From positions 62,001 to 126,000 of the forward strand of contig CAMNQF010000004.1 in the NCBI GenBank assembly GCA_946548895.1: a DNA stretch of 64,000 bases. Reading direction: 5' to 3'. The translations under genes were made by a program, and so were the position numbers. Source of the stretch: an uncultured bacterium. Lineage in GTDB: Bacteria > Bacillota > Clostridia > Oscillospirales > Oscillospiraceae. Positions 8,506-17,122 of the stretch are shown here, in pieces; the stretch's first letter is position 1; each line of letters opens with the position of its first letter. The notes under the pieces were generated by a model. It was given only the letters and a program-made list of their open reading frames with translations, was not told where the DNA came from and searched no databases.

Positions 8506-8958
8506 ATGGCAAACGAAGTCAAGAAATTGATCCAGGAGGCCGGATATGAGCCTCTGGAGAACCGCCGCATCATCGTCAAATACGCCCCGGCAAACCTGAG
8601 CGAACAAATTACGGCATTTTTCAACTCGGAATTTTATGTTCTCCAGATGTGTGAACACGAGATCGTCCTGCTCCCCTTCAACACCACATGGGGCAACCTG
8701 CGCAAAGACGTATCCCTAGTCCTTCCCTATGGGGACATCCAGTCGGTGGAGCTGGGGGACGACCTGCTCAACACGGTCATCACCATCCGCACCGGGTCGG
8801 ACACCATCCGCCTGACCACCCAGCAGGCGGCGTTGAGCGACCTGCGGAGTTCCGGCGCCTACGCCGCCATATATGCCGGCAACTTCAAAAATTGGCACAA
8901 GGAAAACCTGAACGGCACGCTGGAAGCCCTGAGGACCCTGGGGGGCCGGACGGACTGA
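8506..8958 (+). CDS. Conserved hypothetical protein, PH-like fold suspected
   Basis: A 150-residue soluble protein with no signal peptide. The ribosome site TTGGAGG is well placed before the ATG. From about residue 45 the sequence alternates short hydrophobic strands (EIVLLPF, SLVLPYGDIQSVEL, TVITIRT, TIRLTT) and ends in an amphipathic helix (SSGAYAAIYAGNFKNWH). That strand-rich core with a C-terminal helix recalls bacterial PH-like domains; this is inference from pattern, not a family match. It is the last rightward gene before the convergent CoA-transferase operon, 11 bases from its end. Confidence 0.65.
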   Translation: MANEVKKLIQEAGYEPLENRRIIVKYAPANLSEQITAFFNSEFYVLQMCEHEIVLLPFNTTWGNLRKDVSLVLPYGDIQSVELGDDLLNTVITIRTGSDTIRLTTQQAALSDLRSSGAYAAIYAGNFKNWHKENLNGTLEALRTLGGRTD

Positions 8959-8969
8959 TCCGCTGGCGG

Positions 8970-9629
8970 TCAGGCCATGACACCCACCTCGTCCGCCACG
9001 GTGAAGTCCGCCTCGGTGCAGGCCCGGATGTCGTCCACGGTGTAGCCGGGGGCCAGCTCCCGCAGGACCAGGCCCGTGGGAGTCACCTCAAAGTAGCACC
9101 GCTCGGTGACGATGTCCGTGACGCACCGGGCCCCGGTGAGGGGCAGGGTGCACTTCTTCAGGATTTTGGACGCCCCGCTCTTCTCGCAGTGGTCGGTGGC
9201 CACGATGATCTTCTTCACCCCGGCGCACAGGTCCATGGCGCCCCCCATGCCGGGGGCCATTTTGCCCGGGATGGTCCAGTTGGCGATATTGCCCTCCTGG
9301 TCCACCTGGAGGGTGCCCAGCACGGTGGCGTCGATGTGGCCGCCCCGGATGAAGGCGAAGGAGGTGGCGTGGTCGCAGACGCTGCCGCCGGGGATGACGG
9401 AGGCGGGCTGGCCGCCGGCGTCGATGAGGTCAGGGTCCACGTCGTCCCAGGCGGGGGACGCCCCGCAGCCCACAATGCCGATCTCCGCCTCCATCCACAG
9501 CTCCACCCCCTCGGGGAGGTAGTTCACGCACATCAGGGGGAGGCCGATGCCCAGGTTGACAAAATCGCCGTCCTTGAAAAACTTCGCGCAGCGCGCCGCG
9601 ATCAGCGCGCGCCCAGTGAGTTCAGCCAT
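8970..9629 (-). CDS. Family I CoA-transferase, beta subunit (butyrate/acetoacetate CoA-transferase type)
   Basis: A 219-residue cytoplasmic subunit. Family I transferases form a glutamyl-CoA intermediate on a Glu in an S-E-N-G motif; here the equivalent segment is EAEIGIVG, keeping the Glu but with Ile for Asn. The glycine-rich core (IPGGSVCDHATSFAFIRGG and KMAPGMGGAMD) is intact. The start ATG overlaps the last base of the alpha subunit's TAA, indicating tight coupling. The ATG lacks a separate strong ribosome site, as usual for coupled subunits. It would move CoA between short-chain acyl donors and acceptors; which acids is not decided by sequence. Confidence 0.88.
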   Translation of the reverse strand: MAELTGRALIAARCAKFFKDGDFVNLGIGLPLMCVNYLPEGVELWMEAEIGIVGCGASPAWDDVDPDLIDAGGQPASVIPGGSVCDHATSFAFIRGGHIDATVLGTLQVDQEGNIANWTIPGKMAPGMGGAMDLCAGVKKIIVATDHCEKSGASKILKKCTLPLTGARCVTDIVTERCYFEVTPTGLVLRELAPGYTVDDIRACTEADFTVADEVGVMA

Positions 9630-10375
9630 TATTGTTTGCCTCCTTCCGCCGCTTTGGCCGCCGCTTTGGCTTCCGCCTTGGCCCTGGCCCGCTGCCACAT
9701 GGGGCAAATGGGCTTCTTTTCGCCCTGGCGGACGTAAACCATGTCCACGATGGGGGCGGGCACGTCGATCTCGTCGGGGCCCAGCTCGCCCACCTCCACC
9801 AGCTCCTCCACCTCCGCGATGACGGTGTCGGCGGCGAAGGCCATGTAGCTGTTGGTGGCCCGGCCGGTGAGCCGGAACTGGAGGTTGCCCGCCGTGTCCG
9901 CCTTGGCGGCCTTGATGAGGGCCACGTCGGCGCGGAGGGGCAGCTCCAGCAGGTATTCTTTGCCGTCGATGATGAGCCGCTGCTTGCCCCGCTCCACGTC
10001 GGTGCCGATGCCGGTGGGGGTGAGCACGCCGCCCAGCCCCGCGCCGCCGCAGCGGATGCGCTCGGCAAAGGTGCCCTGGGGGACGAACTCCACCGCCAGC
10101 TCCCCGGCGAACATCTGCTGGCCCGCCACGGGGTTCAGGCCGATGTGGGTGGTAATCAGGCTTTTGACCCGGTGCTCGTTGATGAGCCGGCCCAGGCCCT
10201 GGTCGGGCATACCGCCGGACACGGCGATGGCGTCAATGTCCTTTACGCCCTTTTCCAGCATCCCGGTGATGAGCTCCTCGGCGGACAGTTCCCCGTGCCA
10301 GTCGCCGAACATGATGGTCTGGCCGTCTTGGATCTTTTCCAGGGCGGCTTCCTTGGTCGCTACCTTTGATTTCAA
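9629..10375 (-). CDS. Family I CoA-transferase, alpha subunit
   Basis: A 248-residue subunit similar in layout to CtfA/AtoD: a THIGLNP segment, GGAGLGGVLTPTGIGT, and DGKEYLLELPLRADVALIK are all characteristic. Two oddities are visible. The usual N-terminal G-G-F motif is replaced by FGDWHGEL, and the C-terminus has an extra basic tail rich in Ala and Lys from about residue 222. The start is TTG 10375, preceded by AAAGGCGGG; there is no ATG near it. It lies 27 bases after the crotonase gene and overlaps the beta subunit by one base. The pair probably activates or releases a short-chain acid as its CoA ester. Confidence 0.88.
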   Translation of the reverse strand: MKSKVATKEAALEKIQDGQTIMFGDWHGELSAEELITGMLEKGVKDIDAIAVSGGMPDQGLGRLINEHRVKSLITTHIGLNPVAGQQMFAGELAVEFVPQGTFAERIRCGGAGLGGVLTPTGIGTDVERGKQRLIIDGKEYLLELPLRADVALIKAAKADTAGNLQFRLTGRATNSYMAFAADTVIAEVEELVEVGELGPDEIDVPAPIVDMVYVRQGEKKPICPMWQRARAKAEAKAAAKAAEGGKQ

Positions 10376-10402
10376 TTGAGGTCCCGCCTTTCTCTCAATA
10401 TA

Positions 10403-11197
10403 TTACTTGCCCTGGAACACGGCCTTGCGCTTCTCCATGAACGCCTTACAGCCCTCCTGGAAGTCCATGGAGGCGGCGCACTCCCGCTGGGTGGGCACCT
10501 CCGTCCCGTCCAGCCACTGCTTGTAGTCGGCGTAGACGGCGTCGTACAGCTGCTTTTTGATGTTTTTGTAGGAGATGAGGGGCCCGGCGGCCAGCTTCCG
10601 GGCAAATTTCATGGTGGCCGCGTCCAGCTCCTCCACGGTGGTGACCTGGTAGGCCAGCCCCCAGTCCTTGGCCTCCTGGGCGGTGACGGGCCGGCCGGTG
10701 GCGGCCAGCTCCATGGTGCGGGCGGTGCCGATGGCCTTGGCCAGCAGGTAGGTGGCCCCGGTGTCGGGCACCAGGCCCAGGTTGACGAAGGCCAGGATGA
10801 ACTTGGCGTTGTCGGCGCAGATCATGAAGTCGCCCCCCAGGGCCAGGCTGACGCCCGCCCCCGCCGCCGCGCCGCACACGGAGGTGACCACCATCTTGCT
10901 CATCCGCTTCAGGCCGTCGGCCACGGCGCCCACCTTGCTGATGAGCCCGTCCATATTGACCTCGCCCCCCGCCTGGATGAGCTGGTAGAAGTAGCCGATG
11001 TCGCCGCCGGCGGAGAAGGCCTTGGGGGCCCCCTTGATGACCACCACCTTGACCGCCGGGTCCTTTTCGGCGGCGTCCACCACGTACATCAGCTCGTCCG
11101 CCATCTGCTCGTCAATGGCGTTCAGGTTCTTCAGGTAGTTCATGGTGATGACCGCAATGCCGTCCTCCACCGTATAGATCAGCTTTTTCAGTTCCAT
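10403..11197 (-). CDS. Crotonase-family enoyl-CoA hydratase/isomerase
   Basis: A 264-residue crotonase-fold enzyme. Both oxyanion-hole segments are present: APKAFSAGGDI near residue 65 and VCGAAAGAGVSLALGGD near 110. The active-site loop reads GLVPDTGATYLL. In true hydratases a Glu sits before this loop, while here an Asp occupies the V-P-D position, as in PaaG and other isomerase-type members. The reaction may therefore be double-bond isomerisation rather than hydration. ATG 11197 follows AAAGGAG; the frame extends to a TTG at 11221 without better support. It is the first gene of an operon with the two CoA-transferase subunits, so the three probably work on one short acyl-CoA. Confidence 0.85.
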   Translation of the reverse strand: MELKKLIYTVEDGIAVITMNYLKNLNAIDEQMADELMYVVDAAEKDPAVKVVVIKGAPKAFSAGGDIGYFYQLIQAGGEVNMDGLISKVGAVADGLKRMSKMVVTSVCGAAAGAGVSLALGGDFMICADNAKFILAFVNLGLVPDTGATYLLAKAIGTARTMELAATGRPVTAQEAKDWGLAYQVTTVEELDAATMKFARKLAAGPLISYKNIKKQLYDAVYADYKQWLDGTEVPTQRECAASMDFQEGCKAFMEKRKAVFQGK

Positions 11198-11266
11198 GCC
11201 GTACCGGCTCCTTTCAATCAATGGCTGCGCGCCCGGAAGCCTGCCGCCGCGCCGCGGAAATGTGGC

Positions 11267-11295
11267 TTGACACCCCCTTGCCGTTTTAATATAAT
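11267..11295 (+). promoter_or_regulatory. Consensus sigma-A promoter for the SARP-like regulator
   Basis: A perfect TTGACA (11267-11272), 17-base spacer and perfect TATAAT (11290-11295). The predicted start near 11302 leaves an unusually long leader of about 180 bases before the chosen GTG. No matching leftward promoter for the crotonase operon was found in the gap. Confidence 0.85.
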
Positions 11296-11482
11296 GGAAT
11301 AAATTGTGATTTCCGGCCGCGCACGCTGCCTATCTGTTACGCTATTGCCAGTGTAGCACAGCCTGTGTGCGGTGAGCGGGAAAGAAGCGTGAACGAACCG
11401 TGACTTTGTTGTGGAAAAAGACAAAAATCTTTTTTGTCATTCTTTAAAAATAGCAGAATTCACAAGAAGGGGGTGGGCGCCT

Positions 11483-12373
11483 GTGCTGTTGCGGGATTCC
11501 AGCTGTACCGCCGCGGCTTTGTTTCGGGATTTCAAGGAAAAAGGGCTCTACGCCGCCCTCCAGGCGGAGGGGAGCGCCGTCTTGGCCATGTCCGGCCGCT
11601 GCAAGGTGGAGATCAAGGGCGTCGACGCCTGGAACGGCCTGGACGTCCGGCTGTGCGAGTCCCTCTGCCACAGCCACCGGGAGAGGATATGGGCGGTCCC
11701 CGGCGTACAGGGGCTGACCGACCCGGCCTCCGGCGTCCATATGGCGGCGGTCTGCCTGCATACGCGGGAGCGGTTTAAGGCGTTCACCATCTTTTTCCGG
11801 CGCAGCCAGCCCTTTTCCGCCGCGGAGCTGTCCGGCGCAAAGGGGTTTATGGACCTCTACTGCGAAAAGGCGCTCCTGTCCAGCGGGCTGCACCGGGCCA
11901 GCGAATACATAGGCCTCATAAACGCCGGGAACGCGCCGTGCGCCCCTGCCGGCTCCCGCGTTTTCATACGGGCCTTCGGGCGGTTCGACGTGTTTGTGGA
12001 CAACCGCCTGGTGGACATCTCCTGCTCCAAGGCCAAGGAGCTGCTAGCGCTGTGCGTGGACCACTGGGGCGGCGACGTCACCATGGAGGAGGCCATCGAC
12101 AAGCTGTGGGAAAACCGGGCCTATGACCAGCGCTCCAAAAACCTCTACCGAAAAACGGTGTCCTACCTGCGCCACCTGTTTGCGTCCCTGGAGTGCCCGC
12201 AGGTGTTTGCCAGCGCCCGGGGGCGCTGCCACCTGAACCGGGAGCTGGTGGACTGCGACTATTTCCGCTACCTGGAGGGGGAACCCGTCCATTTCGCCGG
12301 GGAGTACCTGTCCCACTACGCCTGGGCGGAGGAGACCAACGCCTGGCTGGCCCGCCGCCAGGCCCAGGGCTGA
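11483..12373 (+). CDS. SARP-like transcriptional regulator (winged-helix C-terminal domain)
   Basis: A 296-residue protein. The C-terminal part from about residue 165 (VFIRAFGRFDVFVDNR, then SKAKELLALCVDHWGG, EEAIDKLWE and the KTVSYLRHLF recognition helix) matches the OmpR-like winged helix of SARP/BTAD regulators. The N-terminal half is a compact alpha/beta region without a recognised family, perhaps a sensor; there is no ATPase or TPR extension. I prefer GTG 11483 because AAGGGGG lies 10 bases upstream; the frame also allows GTG 11411, which has no ribosome site. It is divergent from the crotonase/CoA-transferase operon and is the natural candidate to control it. Confidence 0.75.
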   Translation: MLLRDSSCTAAALFRDFKEKGLYAALQAEGSAVLAMSGRCKVEIKGVDAWNGLDVRLCESLCHSHRERIWAVPGVQGLTDPASGVHMAAVCLHTRERFKAFTIFFRRSQPFSAAELSGAKGFMDLYCEKALLSSGLHRASEYIGLINAGNAPCAPAGSRVFIRAFGRFDVFVDNRLVDISCSKAKELLALCVDHWGGDVTMEEAIDKLWENRAYDQRSKNLYRKTVSYLRHLFASLECPQVFASARGRCHLNRELVDCDYFRYLEGEPVHFAGEYLSHYAWAEETNAWLARRQAQG

Positions 12374-12412
12374 ACCAGGCGGAACCGCCGGCCGGAAGGG
12401 CAGGCGCAAAAG

Positions 12413-12456
12413 AAAAAACCGGCGGTCCCCGCGTTTCGGGGACCGCCGGTTTTTTA
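12413..12456. terminator. Bidirectional Rho-independent terminator
   Basis: A 12-bp perfect G/C stem (12419-12430 with 12438-12449) flanked by AAAAAA on the left and TTTTTT on the right, so it can stop both the SARP-like gene and the convergent MATE gene. The MATE stop codon lies inside the T tract. Confidence 0.9.
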
Positions 12457-13857
12457 CGGGGCCGGGGGCTGGGCCCCCTCCTCCCGGCGGCGGATGCGGC
12501 GCACCACCGGGACGGCCACCGCCGCCGCGGACAGGCCGGCGCATATGTTGCTGATCATCATGGTGAGGCCCACCGCCTCCGCGCCCAGGGCCGTAAAGCG
12601 CTGCAGCGCCCACAATACCGGCACCCGGAACAGGAACACCCGGGCCACGTTCAGGGCCAGGGTCAGCTTGGTATAGCCGTACCCCAGCAGCAGGGCCAGG
12701 GTGGCGGAGTTCACCCCCAGGGTGATATAGCCCAGCATCTCCCAGCGGTGAATGGATACAATCATCTGACAGAACTGCGGGTCAAACTGCTCCTTGGACT
12801 GGGCGAACACCTGGGCCAGCCAGGGCAGGCCCCAGTTCACGAGCAGCAGCCCCGCCCCGCCAATGGCCACGTCCACCAGCAGCAGGCAGGCGTACAGCCG
12901 CAGGGTGCGGCGGTACCGCCCCGCCCCCCGGTTTTGGCTGATGAGGGCGGAGGCCCCGTCCAGCATACCCGCGTGCCACCCGGTGGTCAGCCCGCCGATG
13001 TTGTTGGATATGCCCAGCGCGCCCACCGTCAGCTCCCCGTACATCCCGGACATGGAGTTGACAATCACCTTTCCCGCGGAAAAGAGCATCTTTTCCGCCG
13101 TCACCGGGTAGGAGAGGTTCAGCACCGGCAGCACGGTCTCCTTTTTCATGTGGATGTTCCGGGGGCTGAAGCGGAAGGCCCCCTCGTCCCGGGTCATGCT
13201 GAACAGGGCGTAGGCCAGCAGGACCAGCTGGCTGATGAGGGTGGCCGCCGCGATGGTGACAACATCTCCGTCCAGCCGGTAGACGAACAGGGCGGACAGC
13301 CCCAGCTTGATTACGATGACCGCCGCGTTGATGAACAGGATCTTTTTGGCGTGGCCCCGGCTGCGTTCAATGGCGATGTACACGGTGTTGAAGAAGTTCA
13401 CCACCAGGCAGAGGACCTCCACCCGGAAGTACCCCGCCCCGGCGGCGATGAGCTCCTCCGGCGTGTTCAGCAGGCGCAGGAAGGGCTCGGCAAAGGGGAC
13501 CAGCGTCACCGCCACCAGCAGGCTGACCGCCGTGGCCATGGCGTAGAGGGTGGCCGTGCGCCGGCGCACCAGGCCGTACTCCCCCTGGCCATAGGCCTCG
13601 GAGATTTTGATGCTGCCTCCCACGGCCAGGCCGGAGCCCAGGGCGGTAATCATCAGGGTGATCTGGCTCAGGCAGGACACCGCCGACACCGCGCTGGAGC
13701 TGATATGGGCGGCCATCAGGGCGTCCAGGATTTTAAAGATGGACTGCAGCGCCTGATAGAGCGCCAAGGGGGCGCACACCGTCAGCAGGGTGCGCATGGG
13801 CGGGGCGTTCAGGGCATATTGCCGGAACGCCTCGTCCCGTTTGGAGGCCTGGTCCAT
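12454..13857 (-). CDS. MATE-family multidrug/metabolite efflux transporter
   Basis: A 467-residue membrane protein with about 12 hydrophobic helices in two similar halves, as in MATE (NorM/DinF) transporters that use a sodium or proton gradient to export organic compounds. The N-terminal half has the S-x-V-S-C-L-S-Q-I-T-L-M region after the first helices and the second half repeats the pattern. Translation starts 4 bases after the uxaB stop and there is no promoter between, so it is the third gene of the uxaA-uxaB operon. That linkage suggests a role with hexuronate metabolism or with toxic plant compounds met on the same substrate; this is inference. Confidence 0.85.
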   Translation of the reverse strand: MDQASKRDEAFRQYALNAPPMRTLLTVCAPLALYQALQSIFKILDALMAAHISSSAVSAVSCLSQITLMITALGSGLAVGGSIKISEAYGQGEYGLVRRRTATLYAMATAVSLLVAVTLVPFAEPFLRLLNTPEELIAAGAGYFRVEVLCLVVNFFNTVYIAIERSRGHAKKILFINAAVIVIKLGLSALFVYRLDGDVVTIAAATLISQLVLLAYALFSMTRDEGAFRFSPRNIHMKKETVLPVLNLSYPVTAEKMLFSAGKVIVNSMSGMYGELTVGALGISNNIGGLTTGWHAGMLDGASALISQNRGAGRYRRTLRLYACLLLVDVAIGGAGLLLVNWGLPWLAQVFAQSKEQFDPQFCQMIVSIHRWEMLGYITLGVNSATLALLLGYGYTKLTLALNVARVFLFRVPVLWALQRFTALGAEAVGLTMMISNICAGLSAAAVAVPVVRRIRRREEGAQPPAP

Positions 13858-13861
13858 GGAG

Positions 13862-15358
13862 TCACAGGCAGGCTGCGTAGGCGGCTTTGGCCCCCTGCTC
13901 CCGGATCAGTTTCAGGCCGGACACGGCCGCCTCCTCAAAGCCGTCCACCTGGGTCAGGTCCCGGCCCCACATCCGCTGGTTGGCCATGACGGCGTGGACC
14001 AGGTCCTCCGCGGAGTCGTTTCGGTGCCCGTAGTAGAACTCCAGCACCCAGCGGTCGTCGGAGCAGACGTACTCGTTTCCCTTGGGGCGGCGGCACACCA
14101 GGCCGCTGCCGTTCAGCGCCTGGATGCCGCTGGAGAAAAAGGCGATGTAGGCGGCAAAGCTCATGGTGAGGCAGGGGGGCAGCTTGCCGGCCTTCTCAAT
14201 GTACTCCAGGAAGGAGGGCATATTCCGGGCCCGCCACTTGGACGTGGAGTTCAGGGAGATGGACATGAGCTCGTGGTCCACGAAGGGGTTGTTGAACCGG
14301 TCCTGCACCGCCCCGGCAAAGTCCTCCAGGTCCTTTTTGTCCAGCGGCAGGGTGGGAATGACCTCCTCGTACAGCATCTTGTTCATGAAGCCCCGCACCG
14401 TGCCGTCCTGCATACAGTCCCGCACGATGTCGAAGCCCGCCAGATACGCCCCCAGCACAAAACCGGTGTGGGCGCCGTTCAGAATGCGGACCTTGCGCTT
14501 TTTGTAAGGTGTTACATCGGGCACCACCGGGCAGTTGACCCCCGCCCGCCTGAAGGGCAGCTTGTCCTCCAGCCACGCGGGCCCCTCGATGTTCCATACG
14601 CCGAACACCTCGCCCACGTCGATGAGCTCGTCATGGTAGCCGTTTTCCCGCTCCATTTTTTCCACCTCGGCGGGGTCCTTCACCCGGCCGGGGACGATGC
14701 GGTCCACCAGGGTGGAACAGAAGGTGCAGTCCTCGTTGACATATTTGCGGAAGCCGTCCTCCAGCCCCCACTGGTCCACATACTGGTTGACGCACTTGAG
14801 CAGCTCCCTGCCGTTGTTGTCGATGAGCTCGCAGGACAGGATGACCAGGCCGGGTTTGCCCGCCTGCCAGCGGCGGTACAGCACCTGGGTGAGCTTGCCG
14901 GGGAAGGAGGCGGCGGGGGTGTGGTTGAGCTGGCAGGCGGGGTCGTAGACGATGCCCGCCTCGGTGGTGTTGGACACCACATACTCCAAATCGTCGGAGA
15001 CGGCCACCGCCATCATGGCGTCGAAATCCGCCTGCTCGTAGGGGTTGAGGCACCGGGAGACGGAGGAGATCACCCGCTTGCGGTCCACCTTCTCGCCGTT
15101 CTCCCGGCCCCGGAGGTAAAGGGTGTACAGCCCCTCCTGCTCATTGATGAGCTTGGCCAGCCCCGGGGCGATGGGCTGCACCAGCACGCATTTGCCGTTC
15201 CAGCCCGCCTTCTCATTGGCCACGTCGAACCAGTAGTTGACAAAGGCCCGCAGGAAGTTGCCCTCGCCAAACTGGAGCACCTTCTCCGGCGCGCTCTCCA
15301 GGATATAGCCCTGATAGCCGGACTGCTTCAGGGTTTGATAGTTCAACAGTTCCATCAT
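13862..15358 (-). CDS. uxaB: Altronate oxidoreductase (tagaturonate reductase)
   Basis: A 498-residue cytoplasmic NAD-dependent dehydrogenase of the mannitol-dehydrogenase family. It interconverts D-tagaturonate and D-altronate in galacturonate breakdown. The N-terminal segment VLQFGEGNFLRAFVNYW is typical of UxaB; the family's catalytic K-x4-N-x2-H motif is present as KVRILNGAH near residue 283. Length matches E. coli UxaB (483) closely. Start at the first of two adjacent ATGs after AAAGGCGG. It lies 14 bases downstream of uxaA, whose substrate it makes. The isomerase UxaC and the later enzymes KdgK and KdgA are not in the window. Confidence 0.93.
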   Translation of the reverse strand: MMELLNYQTLKQSGYQGYILESAPEKVLQFGEGNFLRAFVNYWFDVANEKAGWNGKCVLVQPIAPGLAKLINEQEGLYTLYLRGRENGEKVDRKRVISSVSRCLNPYEQADFDAMMAVAVSDDLEYVVSNTTEAGIVYDPACQLNHTPAASFPGKLTQVLYRRWQAGKPGLVILSCELIDNNGRELLKCVNQYVDQWGLEDGFRKYVNEDCTFCSTLVDRIVPGRVKDPAEVEKMERENGYHDELIDVGEVFGVWNIEGPAWLEDKLPFRRAGVNCPVVPDVTPYKKRKVRILNGAHTGFVLGAYLAGFDIVRDCMQDGTVRGFMNKMLYEEVIPTLPLDKKDLEDFAGAVQDRFNNPFVDHELMSISLNSTSKWRARNMPSFLEYIEKAGKLPPCLTMSFAAYIAFFSSGIQALNGSGLVCRRPKGNEYVCSDDRWVLEFYYGHRNDSAEDLVHAVMANQRMWGRDLTQVDGFEEAAVSGLKLIREQGAKAAYAACL

Positions 15359-15372
15359 GATGTTCCGCCTTT

Positions 15373-16854
15373 CTATAATGTCACGCCCTGCTTGAAGATG
15401 GCCATGTCGTGGAATCCGGCCAGTTCCGCCTTGACCTGCCGCCCGGAGGCCACCTCCAGCACAAAGTCAAACAGCTTTCCGCCCAGCTCCTCCACCGAGC
15501 CGTCCTCCACCAGCACGCCGCAGTTGAAGTCGATCCAGTTCCCCTTTTTCGCCGCCAGGGCGGAGTTGCTGGCGATCTTCACCGTGGGCGCCGGGGAGGC
15601 GAAGGGGGTGCCCCGGCCGGTGGTGAACAGCACGATGTGGGCCCCCGCCGCCGCCAGGGCGGTGGACGCCACCAGGTCGTTGCCCGGAGCGCTGAGGAGG
15701 TTCAGCCCCCGGCGGCCCACCGGCTCGCCGTAGGCCAGCACGCCGGACACCGGGGCGCGGCCCGATTTCTGGGTGCAGCCCAGGGATTTGTCCTCCAGGG
15801 TGGAGATGCCCCCCTTTTTATTGCCGGGGGAGGGGTTTTCGTAGATGGCCTGCCCGTGGCGGGTGAAATAGTCTTTGAAGCCGTTGACCAGCTTCACGGT
15901 GTCGGCAAAGATCCGCTCGTTCTCGCAGCGGTTCATCAGCAGGGTCTCCGCCCCGAACATCTCGGGCACCTCGGTGAGGATGGTGGTTCCCCCCTTGGAG
16001 ATCAGCAGGTCGGAAAAAGCCCCTACGGTGGGGTTGGCGGTGATGCCGGACAGCCCGTCCGACCCGCCGCACTTCATGCCCACCACCAGCTCGCCGCAGC
16101 TCATGGGCTCCCGGCGGAAGCGGCCCGCGTACCGGGCCAGCTGCTCCACCAGGGCCACGCCGTCGGCGATCTCGTCGTCCGACTCCTGGCACACCAGGAA
16201 CTTCACCCGGTTTTCATTGTACTGGCCGATGTAGGGCTTCAGCACGTCGATATTGCTGTTCTCGCACCCCAGCCCCAGCACCAGCACGCCGCCGGCGTTG
16301 GGGTGGTTGATGAGGCCCGCCAGGATCTTCCGGGTGTTCTCCTGGTCGTCCCCCATCTGGGAGCAGCCGTAGGGGTGGGGGAAAGCGTAAATGCCGTCCA
16401 CCGTTCCCGTTTTAAACTTCTGGGACAGCCGCTCAATGGCCCGGGCCACGTCGTTGACGCAGCCCACGGTGGGGATGATCCAGACCTCGTTGCGCACCGC
16501 CGCCCGGCCGTCCTCCCGGCGGTAGCCCTGGAACAGCTCGTCGTCTGTGGGCACCAGGGGGGCGTTGTCCGGCTCATAGGCGTAGTCCAGCACCTCGCCC
16601 AGGCCGGTTTTCACGTTGTGGGTGTGCACCCAGCCCCCGGCCGGGATGTCCGCCAGGGCCGTGCCGATGGGCGCGCCGTACTTGATGACCGCCCCGCCCG
16701 CCGGAATGGGGGCCAGGGCAAACTTGTGCCCTTGGGGGATGTCCTCCAAAAGCGTGACGGCGCGGCCGTCCACCTGGAGCGCGCTTCCGGCGGACAGCGG
16801 CGTCAGAGCCACCGCCACCGAGTCGCCGGGATGGATTTTGATAAAGGTTTTCAT
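15373..16854 (-). CDS. uxaA: Altronate dehydratase
   Basis: A 493-residue enzyme, nearly the length of E. coli UxaA (495), which dehydrates D-altronate to 2-keto-3-deoxygluconate. Residues 1-95 form the SAF-like N-terminal domain with the G-G-W-V-H-T-H-N-V-K-T motif. The C-terminal part has the conserved GYRREDGRAAVRNEVWI, GCSQMGDD, MKCGGSDGLSGITANP and FTTGRGTP segments. It is the first gene of the uxaA-uxaB-MATE operon and starts about 110 bases downstream of a consensus promoter whose start site overlaps a palindromic operator, so it is very probably repressed by the divergent LacI-type protein. Confidence 0.94.
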   Translation of the reverse strand: MKTFIKIHPGDSVAVALTPLSAGSALQVDGRAVTLLEDIPQGHKFALAPIPAGGAVIKYGAPIGTALADIPAGGWVHTHNVKTGLGEVLDYAYEPDNAPLVPTDDELFQGYRREDGRAAVRNEVWIIPTVGCVNDVARAIERLSQKFKTGTVDGIYAFPHPYGCSQMGDDQENTRKILAGLINHPNAGGVLVLGLGCENSNIDVLKPYIGQYNENRVKFLVCQESDDEIADGVALVEQLARYAGRFRREPMSCGELVVGMKCGGSDGLSGITANPTVGAFSDLLISKGGTTILTEVPEMFGAETLLMNRCENERIFADTVKLVNGFKDYFTRHGQAIYENPSPGNKKGGISTLEDKSLGCTQKSGRAPVSGVLAYGEPVGRRGLNLLSAPGNDLVASTALAAAGAHIVLFTTGRGTPFASPAPTVKIASNSALAAKKGNWIDFNCGVLVEDGSVEELGGKLFDFVLEVASGRQVKAELAGFHDMAIFKQGVTL

Positions 16855-16950
16855 GAAGACGCCTCACCCTCTCGTTCCCGAATGGGCAGGCGCGCCGCGC
16901 TGGCGTATGGAAACGGCTTTCATCCGGTTCCGGCGGCGCCTGCCGCGTTC

Positions 16951-16964
16951 TGTAAGAACTTACA
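16951..16964. promoter_or_regulatory. Palindromic LacI-type operator at the uxaA promoter
   Basis: A 14-base palindrome TGTAAGAACTTACA with fully symmetric TGTAAG/CTTACA arms. It lies just downstream of the leftward -10 box, covering about +2 to +16 of the predicted uxaA transcript, the usual place for repression. A near-identical copy is at 17123-17136. Confidence 0.8.
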
Positions 16965-16972
16965 TTGAAAAC

Positions 16973-17001
16973 ATCATAAAACATGGCGTTCAAAATGTCA
17001 A
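16973..17001 (-). promoter_or_regulatory. uxaA operon promoter
   Basis: On the minus strand, TTGACA (17001-16996), a 17-base spacer and TATGAT (16978-16973). Predicted start near 16966, next to the operator. Confidence 0.8.
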
Positions 17002-17086
17002 CGCCTTGAAAATCATTCCGGGAATCCCGGCTGATTTTTGGCGTTGTGCACAAAAACGGGGCGGAGAGCTTGTGAGAAAAAACATC

Positions 17087-17115
17087 TTGAAATGGGCGGT
17101 GCGGCAGTTTATCAT
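17087..17115 (+). promoter_or_regulatory. Promoter of the LacI-type regulator gene
   Basis: TTGAAA (17087-17092), a 17-base spacer and TATCAT (17110-17115). Predicted start near 17122, the base before the second operator. Confidence 0.75.
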
Positions 17116-17122
17116 AAAGTTG

